DNA of 20,053 bases. Source: Geothermovivens sp964644845 (GTDB lineage Bacteria; Zhuqueibacterota; Zhuqueibacteria; Oleimicrobiales; Geothermoviventaceae). The DNA is taken from positions 1 through 20,053 of the forward strand of contig CAZXXS010000094.1 of assembly GCA_964644845.1 (NCBI GenBank), read 5' to 3'. The notes beneath the pieces were generated by a model, which saw only the letters and a program-made list of their open reading frames with translations, had not been told where the DNA came from and did not search any database. The first letter of the stretch is position 1. Each line of letters starts with the position of its first letter. A program made the position numbers and the translations under genes. This document shows positions 1 to 7,239 of the stretch, one piece after another.

Positions 1-402
1 AGGCGTGTAGTGCGTCTCGTACCAGTGGTTGTTCCAACCCGTGCTCGGATCGTTGTCCAAGTCCAGCATCAGGTGGTAGTAACCACGGTTCCGGTACACT
101 ACCTGCCCGTTCACCGTGTCCTCGTACGCGTGGTTCGGCCAAGCCGGACCGCCCCAGAAACGGATGAAGAAGTAGAATCGATTGTCCACAATCTTGGCCC
201 GAACGTGCTTCACGTCCACACGGTCCGAGAACAAAGCACCAACTTCATCCGGAAAGTAGTCCTGCAAGTTGTTCGGCGCCGTCACCAGGATTGGCTCATT
301 CTGCCAGTCCGTGCTGTCGCCATCCATCACGAACTGGGCCGCCGCTGTGCCAACAACTCCCAGAATCAGGAACAAGAACAGCGGTAGTACCAGTTTTCTC
401 AT
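1..402 (-). CDS. Partial secreted protein, possible CBM9/DOMON-like sugar- or ligand-binding domain (3' end off window)
   Basis: This open frame has no stop before the left edge, so only the first 134 codons are visible. It starts ATG at 402 with GGAGGT at 407-412, four bases upstream. Residues 1-23 form a clear signal peptide (MRKLVLPLFLFLILGVVGTA then AAQ), so the product is exported. The mature start 'VMDGDSTDWQNEPILV' followed by 'VDVKHVRAKIVDNRFYFFI' and 'YYHLMLDLDNDPSTGW' follows the pattern of CBM9-like or DOMON-like beta-sandwich domains (DG..DW, then alternating strands, then D.DN...TGW); the family call is from pattern only. An in-frame ATG at 414 (adding MEVV) is an alternative start, with GGAGGT at 427-432 twelve bases away, but 402 is better spaced. 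The gene lies downstream of the receptor/PorV/parvulin genes on the same strand, after a 335-nt gap, so it may be part of the same envelope locus. Confidence 0.75.
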   Translation of the reverse strand, partial: MRKLVLPLFLFLILGVVGTAAAQFVMDGDSTDWQNEPILVTAPNNLQDYFPDEVGALFSDRVDVKHVRAKIVDNRFYFFIRFWGGPAWPNHAYEDTVNGQVVYRNRGYYHLMLDLDNDPSTGWNNHWYETHYTP

Positions 403-737
403 AACGACCTCCATTGGTTTGCCACAACCTCCTTCACTCGGGTACTACCTCGGAAACGACGATGCGTTTTTCCGTTCTCACCTCCTCTGGTTAATCCAAC
501 TTGCCCACAGACAGCCCCCGTCGCGGCTCAGGCAGGCATCACCTCCTTTCATCGGGTATTTGCCAAACAACGTCTCCACCCGCCTTCCGTACCTCTACGC
601 TGGGGAAGAGCCAACGTACCCGGAAGCGGGGAACACCACCGCCGACCAGCCGGATCGCGAAAAGCGACAGATCCCCTCTGTCTCGGGCTGACTCCCGGAA
701 AAACCGGACCCGAGCGCGGCGACCGGCCAGTTCGCGG
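403..737 (-). promoter_or_regulatory. Structured intergenic leader with four consensus Shine-Dalgarno sequences
   Basis: This gap between the parvulin-like lipoprotein and the left-edge secreted gene holds no convincing gene. On the minus strand it carries GGAGGT four times (541-546, 480-485, 427-432, 407-412); only the last has a well-placed ATG. The one at 541-546 sits in GAAAGGAGGTGAT (538-550), which is complementary over 13 nt to the usual 3' end of bacterial 16S rRNA. A 24-codon frame (478-552) starts at ATG 552 and ends with TGA inside the 480-485 motif. An imperfect hairpin lies at 451-474 (CGGAAA...TTTCCG) and another at 667-683. I see no strong -35/-10 pair. It may be an untranslated control region, but the function is inferred. 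Confidence 0.4.
661..683 (-). terminator. Possible intrinsic terminator or processing hairpin after the parvulin-like gene
   Basis: On the minus strand GACAGA-GGGGA-TCTGTC (683 to 667) forms a perfect 6-bp stem with a 5-nt loop and is followed by GCTTTT. It lies 55 nt past the stop codon at 738. The T tract is short and the stem modest, so it could be a weak terminator or an RNA stabiliser. A second nested inverted repeat (CTCGGG...CCCGAG, about 682-714) precedes it and contains an internal CCGG-TTTTT-CCGG hairpin. Confidence 0.3.
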
Positions 738-2336
738 TCAGTTCACGTACAGCCAGTTGAGATCAAGCGTTGGGAAATCCTCCTTCCCGGTGAAGCGTTT
801 GCGAACGAAGACCGAAATCCCCCTACCTCCTTCGTCATCCGTGAAATGCATCTTGCGCAGGTAGGCCCAGTTGACCCACACCGGGTATCTGGACTTCAGT
901 TTTTGCAACTCGCGGTTCAGAATGGCCATCTGCTTCTTGTGCAGAATTTCGTTGTAGACCTCAGAACGGTAGCTTTCGAAGCGCGTGGAATCCACATCTG
1001 CCACGGGCAGCTCGCGCCAGTGGTGCTTGAACCACTCGCGCATCTCCTCTTCGCTGATCTTGATCTTGTCAACGAGATGAAATCGGTAGGCTTCGTAGGT
1101 CCACTTCTCCTCCCAGAACCGCAGATCGTCGGCGACCTCGGCAGAGTCCAAGAACCCCTCTCTCTCGGCGATGCTGACAAACATGTCGTTCTTCATCATT
1201 CTGCCGATTTCGGTGATCAACGCGTTTCTGAACAACTCGAGATCGCCGCGCACTGTCGACTTGACAGCCGTTCGCCAGTAATCCATGTAGTCAATGTAGT
1301 CGCGGACCGTCTTCTTGCCCCCTTTGTACGTCACCAGTGTTTCGTTCATCAGCGCACGGAGCGAATCCAGGTAACCCGTGCTGGAATCCGGATGAAAAAC
1401 GTAGTCAACCAGTGACACATTTCGGGGCAGCCCGTGAAGAAGCCAGGAGCGTAACGGCGGGATCAATTCTTCCACCACACGCCCCTTCACCCGAATGTCC
1501 ATCGGCGTCAACAGCGAGTCCATCAGAGCGTGCACGATGCTGTCGGCCTGGATGTCGTGCAGACGCTCTTCCATTTTCTTACGCCGTGGCCCCCACTTCA
1601 GCTCGTCCTCCCGAATCCCTTCCCGTTGAAGGTCAATTACCTGCATGATCGCGTAGCCTTTTCCGTACGGGATGGGATCAGACAATTTGCCGATCTCCAG
1701 GTCCTTGATGGCCCTGAAGATCCGAGGCTTGATGTCCAGAAAATCGAGCCAGTCCGTCTCGAACCGTTTCTCATCCAGCCCGGGCACCTCGTTCTTCTGG
1801 AGCTCTCGGCGAATGAATTCCGGAAACCCGATCTGGCGCGCCTCGGCGAGCGCCTTCTCTGCTTCCTTCTTGGTGCGCGTGGGCCACAGGCGAAGCCGGT
1901 ACTTGATCGTCGACTTCTTGATGGCATCTTCCAGCTTCGCTTCCGGAATGTGCACGCGCGCGTGCACGTGCTTCTTGTAAAATGCTTCCAGAAGATCCGT
2001 GTAGCGCCGGTGTTTCATCCGACGCTGCACGTACGCGCTCTTGTTAAACCCCTGCCTGTACCCCTCCAGCGCCAGCGTACGTTCCTTAATCAGGTACGCA
2101 AGAATCGTGTCTCGCGGGGCAGGGTTCAAACGAAACGGGCCCGGACTGAATTCGTAGATGTACCGAAATTCCCGCGCGGTGATCTTGCGATCACCGACGC
2201 GGATCAAAACAACCTTCTTTTCTTCCTCGATTTGCTTTTTCTGTTCCGCAACCTCGTCCTTCTGCCCCCGCGAACACGAAATCAACGAAAGTCCAGCCAA
2301 ACCCAGGGAGAACAGAACGAACTGCCAGCGCCGCAA
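738..2336 (-). CDS. Parvulin-like (SurA/PpiC-type) lipoprotein, probable periplasmic folding factor
   Basis: The 532-aa product starts at TTG 2336. An in-frame TGA lies only three codons upstream, a GAGGTGAT motif is well placed, and the TTG start gives a textbook lipoprotein signal: MRRWQFVLFSLGLAG then lipobox L18-I19-S20-C21. After a charged linker (22-42) come a SurA-N-like helical stretch (about 45-135) and a degenerate parvulin-like region (about 140-236, with 'IFRAIKDLEIGKLSDPIPYG' and 'GYAIMQVIDL', the usual C-terminal parvulin signature). The rest is long, helical and highly charged, like the C-terminal arm of periplasmic PpiD/SurA-type chaperones. It likely sits lipid-anchored in the periplasm and helps fold or escort exported proteins. 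It lies 48 nt downstream of the 1223-aa secreted protein gene on the same strand, which suggests that protein or the receptor is its client. Isomerase activity is doubtful because the typical N-terminal parvulin motif is weak. Confidence 0.75.
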   Translation of the reverse strand: MRRWQFVLFSLGLAGLSLISCSRGQKDEVAEQKKQIEEEKKVVLIRVGDRKITAREFRYIYEFSPGPFRLNPAPRDTILAYLIKERTLALEGYRQGFNKSAYVQRRMKHRRYTDLLEAFYKKHVHARVHIPEAKLEDAIKKSTIKYRLRLWPTRTKKEAEKALAEARQIGFPEFIRRELQKNEVPGLDEKRFETDWLDFLDIKPRIFRAIKDLEIGKLSDPIPYGKGYAIMQVIDLQREGIREDELKWGPRRKKMEERLHDIQADSIVHALMDSLLTPMDIRVKGRVVEELIPPLRSWLLHGLPRNVSLVDYVFHPDSSTGYLDSLRALMNETLVTYKGGKKTVRDYIDYMDYWRTAVKSTVRGDLELFRNALITEIGRMMKNDMFVSIAEREGFLDSAEVADDLRFWEEKWTYEAYRFHLVDKIKISEEEMREWFKHHWRELPVADVDSTRFESYRSEVYNEILHKKQMAILNRELQKLKSRYPVWVNWAYLRKMHFTDDEGGRGISVFVRKRFTGKEDFPTLDLNWLYVN

Positions 2337-2384
2337 ATCAAATCACCTCGCACAAGAAGTCGCGATCACCAGACACAACACGGC

Positions 2385-5300
2385 TCACTTGATGACGGCA
2401 AATTTGCCGCGTTTGATGCCGATGCCCGGCGCCTCAACGACGTAGAAGTACACACCAAACGCGATTTCCGGCCCGTCCATTGTGGTCATGTCCCAGGTCT
2501 GGCGGCCGTAGTCCACCGGCGAATCGTGGTACAGCGTCCGCACAAGCCGCCCGCTTGCGGTGAAGATCTTGATCGTGCACTGCGGCGGCAAGTTCACGAA
2601 CTCGATCTTGCGCGCCGAACGCCCACCGATGTTGTAGATCGACTCAAAGGACGTCGAAACCACGTACGGATCCGGAACGACGTAGATTTCTTCCATCCGC
2701 TTCCGAGCGAGTTCTTTGTCGAACTTGCCCCCCTCCACCTTGAAGCGGAACACGTCCGTGCGGTTTGGATTCCGTTCCGTACGGAAGCGGAAGATGCTAC
2801 CGGGTTTCGGGGGTACCACCGGCTTCAACGAATCGGCGATGTTCTTGAAGAACCGCACTTCCCAGGACGAGTAGTACGTCGTGCGCCCCCTTGAGTCCTT
2901 GTGAGGCCCGAACAGAATCACGATGCGGGTACTGTCCCAGATCTGTCCGTACATCTCCGGATGTTGCTCCTTGTACGAGCTCCGGATGTCGTAGAAGAGT
3001 TTGAATTTCATTTTCTCCGGGTTGTTGGGATCCGAGACGTTGTACACGGAGAAATTCGTCGGGTAGATCGGGATGAATTTGGGCTGCTGACTCCACGACG
3101 TGTCGATCCCAACGTGATCACCCACGCGAATCTCGAAGTCGTACGGCAGGGGGTAACCTTCTGCCCTCAGCTTGATCGTGTACGCGAAGAGGTTACAGTC
3201 AGGGTCGTTGGTCCAGCGTTGCCACTCCCGCGTGTAACGACCGCGCTTGTCCCACTTGATGATGCGGATCCCGTGGTACTGATCTCTCGGGTCGCGCGGC
3301 ATGGGCCACGTCCAGTCGACGTGCAGCCCTTCGTACACGGTCCGTTCGATTTCCGGAATTCCCTTCAGCATGAACTCCTGGTAATTCGGGTACCGGATGT
3401 CGAACAACACGCTGTCTTCTGTGATGTTCACCAGCTTCATCCCGCGCACGTAGCCGTGCAGGCGCGTCGAATCGAGCTTCTGGAGCCAGCCGTCATCGTA
3501 GAACGTGAGCTCGTACTCGCAGCCGATGCACGCGTGGTTACGGTTGTACACTTCGATGCTGTGACGCCCACCGCGCGCAAAACCGCTGACGTGTTTGATG
3601 TGCAAACTGTCCACATGCGGATCCACGTACCCGGCTGCCATTTGCGTTGGGATCAAGACGGCTGTGTTGCGGTCGCGGTAAACGATCTCGCCGAGCCGGT
3701 TGACCACGATGCTAAAACCACACTCGCTTGGCGGTGCGCGCAACGGGTGCTTGATCGTCACAATCCCGCGCTCGTAAAAGTCGAAGTCGTTTCCAGCGTC
3801 AATGGCCGTCACCGCGTAGTAGTACTTGCGCCCGTTGTCCACCAGCGTGTCCTTGTACGAATGCTTCAGACCGCTGTCCTTGCCCATGTCGTAGTGCACA
3901 CCGAGACCCGAGAAGGGCACCGGGTGCGGCCCCTTTAGACCGTCAACTCTGTCGTAAATGGCAATCGGCTTGAAAAGAATGACGTTACCAAAGGCGTCCG
4001 TGATCGTCTTGATGTCCAGAAATTGTGGGTCGGTGCTCTTGTAAACCCGGTAGCCTTCGAAATCTTCGCCGAAGAAGGGATCCTTAGAGAACTCGGCTCG
4101 CTGGTCCCAGTAGATGATCACCTTGCGATCCGAAGCCTGGCCAATCACCGTGGGCTTCAGCGGCGGCGTCAAGAAGCGGTAGTTGGCATTGTAGATCCGC
4201 TGCATGATCGACTTGTTGCGCACCACGTCGTCGCGATCCTGCCCCATGATGATGGCCGTACAGAAACGGTACCAACGTTTCCGCTCCAGCTTCACACCAC
4301 GCGAACCGAACACGAAGGCGATGTCCTCGTCGGAATCGATCACCTCCTGCCCTTCACGGCGCAAGTATTTCTCCCACACGGATCGATCCGAACGCAGGAT
4401 GTCGCGGTCGTATTCGAAGACGTACACGTGTTTCAGACCTGCCTGGTCGGCTTCGTCGATGTCGGTTACGTCGAAGTGCGGCTCCCCGAGATCCATCACA
4501 CCGTTACATTCGGTGCCGTCCGGGTCGGGCCCCATGTACTCGTTGTCGTCTGGCCCCACACCGTCCGTCCCGACGTCATCGTTGACCGGTTCGTAATCCA
4601 AACGATCGTTAGCGTTTGTGTCTTCGCCCGGGTCAAGGGCGCCGTTGTGATTTTTGTCCTCCGTGTCCCACTTACCGTTGCCTTCGGTGCCATCGGCGTC
4701 CGGGCCTTCGTACTTCTCGTCCCCGGGAGCCAGACGGTCGAGACCGATGTCGGAGAACCCTTTCCAGTCGTGGTCGTTGTCGATGCCATCAGACATCGAT
4801 TCGTCAACCAAAGAGTCCGCGTCGTCGTCCACGCCGTTGTAGTCGATTCCCGGGCTCTCCAGAAACGCGAAACCAAACACACCGACTTTCTTGATCGTGC
4901 CGAGCTGCTCGGGGAACTTGTGCCACTGGTACATGATGTCGAAGTCCGTGCGACCGCCGTACCCTTCGTAGTCGTACTTGGCCACGATGTAGTCGACCTG
5001 GTTGTAAGCGGACTGCACGATGTTAGCGTTCGCGAAAATACCGGTGTGGATTCGCGGCAGTACGTAGTCACTGTAGTTCCGAACACGGTAAAGCATCACC
5101 AGAATGTCTTCGGCCAACGGGTGGAACCAGGCGTAACCCCGGCCTTCTACCTCCACACCCAGGCCAGCGATGCCACCGGCCTTCCAATCGCGTGTGTCGG
5201 GTGTGCCGTCCGGGTTCTTCATGGGCCAGTACTTTTCTTTCTTCCAGGCATTCCACCAGTCGTTTTCGTGGTCGTCCATCAGGTAGTAGGACTCCTCGTC

Positions 5301-6056
5301 GGCGATCGTTTTGGCCCCGTACTCGCCGTTCCACAAGCCCGCACGTAGACCCGGCCCCTGGTCCTTCGGGGGACGCCCGATGACCGGCCGCTTGTCGCCG
5401 ATGTACGAGCCCGGTGGCCAGTAAGCTGGCCACGTCCGCTTGTCCGTGCTAACCGCCAGACTTTTTACCAGCCCCTTGGGTGGGTCCACCGCTTCGTCCA
5501 GCACGCCGTTGCCGTTCACGTCCTCGCCGGGGTCCAGTTCGAAATTCCCGTTCACATCCTCGTTGATGCCGCGAATCCAACCACCCGGTCCGTCGTTGTA
5601 GAAGCCCGGCATCGGCTCCCACATGCACTGGTGAGTCCGGTCGGGCGACAGCTGCGAGTTGGTGTTTGGTCCGTAGATGTCGAAGAACGAATCGCTAACG
5701 ATCGGGAACTCTTTACCCTCCCAGTTGTCAGGAATCACCTTACCCCGGTAGGCGCTCATGTCCTTTACGATGCCCCCGACGAAGAACACGAAGTAGCTAC
5801 CGTAGCTGTTACCTTGGCTTCCGGGCCAACGCAAGCTCCAGCCCGGGTCCAAACCGGCATCGCCAAAGTTGCCGATGTTCCAGACCGGCGTGTACACCAA
5901 ATTCCGGTTGAAGATATTCCGGGCACGGAAGCGCACCCAGTGCATGGGATGCAAATCGTACCGGGTAATTCGCTGACTCTTCTGGCTGTATGCCACCCCG
6001 GTCACCGTCAGTGTGGCCAATCCCAGCGCAAGCACTCGCCGCGAAAAAGACCTCAT
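2385..6056 (-). CDS. Large secreted protein with acidic Ca-binding-like repeats, Fn3-like segment and FlgD-like C-terminal domain
   Basis: The 1223-aa product starts ATG 6056 with GGGAG eight bases upstream. Residues 1-24 are a signal peptide (cleavage near VAYSQ). Two Asp/Asn/Gly-rich tracts look like EF-hand, dockerin or thrombospondin-3 type calcium loops: about 166-190 ('EDVNGNFELDPGEDVNGNG') and a longer run at 403-525 ('DYNGVDDDADSLVDE', 'DKNHNGALDPGEDTNANDRL', 'DPDGTECNGVMDLGE'). Residues about 630-760 ('YWDQRAEF...FEGYRVYKS...YYYAVTAID') resemble a fibronectin type III domain. The end, from 'VVPDPYVV' at 1126 through 'IKIFTASGRLVRTL' and 'GVYFYVVEAPG' to GKFAVIK, is a FlgD-Ig/T9SS-type-A-like module common in secreted FCB proteins. 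The function is unknown. Gene order (receptor, PorV-like, this, lipoprotein) suggests a surface-exposed or outer-membrane-associated partner. No catalytic motif was recognised. Confidence 0.8.
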   Translation of the reverse strand: MRSFSRRVLALGLATLTVTGVAYSQKSQRITRYDLHPMHWVRFRARNIFNRNLVYTPVWNIGNFGDAGLDPGWSLRWPGSQGNSYGSYFVFFVGGIVKDMSAYRGKVIPDNWEGKEFPIVSDSFFDIYGPNTNSQLSPDRTHQCMWEPMPGFYNDGPGGWIRGINEDVNGNFELDPGEDVNGNGVLDEAVDPPKGLVKSLAVSTDKRTWPAYWPPGSYIGDKRPVIGRPPKDQGPGLRAGLWNGEYGAKTIADEESYYLMDDHENDWWNAWKKEKYWPMKNPDGTPDTRDWKAGGIAGLGVEVEGRGYAWFHPLAEDILVMLYRVRNYSDYVLPRIHTGIFANANIVQSAYNQVDYIVAKYDYEGYGGRTDFDIMYQWHKFPEQLGTIKKVGVFGFAFLESPGIDYNGVDDDADSLVDESMSDGIDNDHDWKGFSDIGLDRLAPGDEKYEGPDADGTEGNGKWDTEDKNHNGALDPGEDTNANDRLDYEPVNDDVGTDGVGPDDNEYMGPDPDGTECNGVMDLGEPHFDVTDIDEADQAGLKHVYVFEYDRDILRSDRSVWEKYLRREGQEVIDSDEDIAFVFGSRGVKLERKRWYRFCTAIIMGQDRDDVVRNKSIMQRIYNANYRFLTPPLKPTVIGQASDRKVIIYWDQRAEFSKDPFFGEDFEGYRVYKSTDPQFLDIKTITDAFGNVILFKPIAIYDRVDGLKGPHPVPFSGLGVHYDMGKDSGLKHSYKDTLVDNGRKYYYAVTAIDAGNDFDFYERGIVTIKHPLRAPPSECGFSIVVNRLGEIVYRDRNTAVLIPTQMAAGYVDPHVDSLHIKHVSGFARGGRHSIEVYNRNHACIGCEYELTFYDDGWLQKLDSTRLHGYVRGMKLVNITEDSVLFDIRYPNYQEFMLKGIPEIERTVYEGLHVDWTWPMPRDPRDQYHGIRIIKWDKRGRYTREWQRWTNDPDCNLFAYTIKLRAEGYPLPYDFEIRVGDHVGIDTSWSQQPKFIPIYPTNFSVYNVSDPNNPEKMKFKLFYDIRSSYKEQHPEMYGQIWDSTRIVILFGPHKDSRGRTTYYSSWEVRFFKNIADSLKPVVPPKPGSIFRFRTERNPNRTDVFRFKVEGGKFDKELARKRMEEIYVVPDPYVVSTSFESIYNIGGRSARKIEFVNLPPQCTIKIFTASGRLVRTLYHDSPVDYGRQTWDMTTMDGPEIAFGVYFYVVEAPGIGIKRGKFAVIK

Positions 6057-6131
6057 AATGAAACTCCCGGATTAATCGCCGTCAGGTTCTCTACCCTGGC
6101 TGTCCAGTTAAGCCGTCAAGACCATTCCAAA

Positions 6132-6156
6132 GGGATCAGTAGTAGGAGCTGATCCC
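6132..6156 (-). other. Perfect 8-bp hairpin spanning the stop codon of the PorV-like gene
   Basis: GGGATCAG (6132-6139) and CTGATCCC (6149-6156) are exact inverted complements around a 9-nt loop. The stop codon of the PorV-like gene (6136-6138) lies inside the stem. On the minus strand the stem is followed by only three T residues, so a strong intrinsic terminator is unlikely. A 3'-end stabiliser or partial attenuator between the PorV-like gene and the 1223-aa gene fits better. Confidence 0.4.
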
Positions 6157-7209
6157 GACGGAGAATCGGTTCACAGAAGTGAGGATTGTCCAGTCGGACC
6201 ATGCGTAGTCGATGGTCACGATGGCTGTCCCAAGGATCTTGTAGCGCAAACCAGCGCCAAGCGTGAGCCCTCGTACCGAGCCCTCCTCAAAAAGTCCCTG
6301 GTAGCCAGCACGCAGATAAGCCACGTTCAAAAGTTTGGCTTCAAGCCCCAGGTCAATGCTCTCCGTCATGTCGCTTGGATGATTCAGGTTTGTCGCGAAG
6401 GTAAGCGAATTCTGGGCACCAAAATCTTTCGTGTAGGCCAATCCGAAACGGAAAAGCAGGGGCAGAGGGTATTTCTCCGTCTTCAGTCGTACCGGCACCT
6501 GTTGGTTGTTAAAATACACGTCCTTTCGGCCATCGGCGTCCATCACCCGCGTCAGGTCTCGGCCGTCCAGCCGGAACTCAGGCCCGAGGTTGCTGATGGT
6601 ACCGCCGAGCCTAAGTCCTTTCAGGCCCGTCTTGTAGAGAATGGACAGGTCCACCGCCCCGGTTGCACCAGAGGTGTGCCAGATGCGTTCGTAGAAGTAC
6701 TTCAGGCCAACACTCGTTGAGATACGGTCGGTAATCGCGTAGGCCCAGTAGATGCCCGCCACAAGATCTTTCGCCGAGTAGCGTTCCCCGGTACCCTCGG
6801 GCCGGAACACGGTGCGAACCGGTTGTTCGCCGTAGTCCATGATGGCCACGTGAAAGCCCAACGCCATGCTCATCGGAAGTGGCACGGTTACATCCACGTT
6901 GCCCAGCGTGGTCCCCACAAACCAATCGATCTTGCTCATCTGCACCGCCGGCCCCCCGATGTCTGTAATCCCGGCCGGATTCCAGTACAGTGCAGATGGG
7001 TCGTCGGCGATGGCCACAAACGCCCCACCCATCGCCTGGGCACGCGCTCCGATGCCGATTTCCAGCATCGTACCCGCCGCAGTCCCGGTTCGTGTGACGT
7101 CTGTCTTGTAGGCGCGGTTCTTTGGGTCGTACTCCTGCCCGAACACCACCGACAGAGCTACTGTCAAAAGGACAGAAACAATCACAAGCTGAGTCGCCGT
7201 TCGTCTCAT
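6136..7209 (-). CDS. PorV/PorQ-family outer-membrane beta-barrel protein
   Basis: The 357-aa product starts ATG 7209 after AGGGTGA. Residues 1-24 are a signal peptide (ending VVFGQ). The segment at 51-81, 'IGIGARAQAMGGAFVAIADD' followed by PSALYWNPAGI, is the hallmark of the PorV/PorQ (UPF0164, FadL-like fold) family. The remainder alternates amphipathic strands with short turns and ends in '...FSVGISSYY', a terminal aromatic as expected for BAM-inserted barrels. In Bacteroidota PorV works with the type IX secretion system as a shuttle for cargo carrying a C-terminal domain, but FCB genomes hold many paralogues of unknown role. Here it is flanked by a TonB-dependent receptor (30 nt upstream) and a secreted protein with a FlgD-like C-terminal domain (79 nt downstream). 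That suggests a dedicated partner in export or surface attachment of the latter. Family assignment is firm; the role is inferred. Confidence 0.87.
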   Translation of the reverse strand: MRRTATQLVIVSVLLTVALSVVFGQEYDPKNRAYKTDVTRTGTAAGTMLEIGIGARAQAMGGAFVAIADDPSALYWNPAGITDIGGPAVQMSKIDWFVGTTLGNVDVTVPLPMSMALGFHVAIMDYGEQPVRTVFRPEGTGERYSAKDLVAGIYWAYAITDRISTSVGLKYFYERIWHTSGATGAVDLSILYKTGLKGLRLGGTISNLGPEFRLDGRDLTRVMDADGRKDVYFNNQQVPVRLKTEKYPLPLLFRFGLAYTKDFGAQNSLTFATNLNHPSDMTESIDLGLEAKLLNVAYLRAGYQGLFEEGSVRGLTLGAGLRYKILGTAIVTIDYAWSDWTILTSVNRFSVGISSYY

Positions 7210-7239
7210 GGGATTGTCACCCTCTCAGCCAAATGCGTG

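Noticed and set aside
1530..5348. Long plus-strand open frames opposite the lipoprotein and 1223-aa genes
   Set aside because: They are antisense shadows with Val/His/Arg-rich composition produced by the codon bias of the real minus-strand genes.
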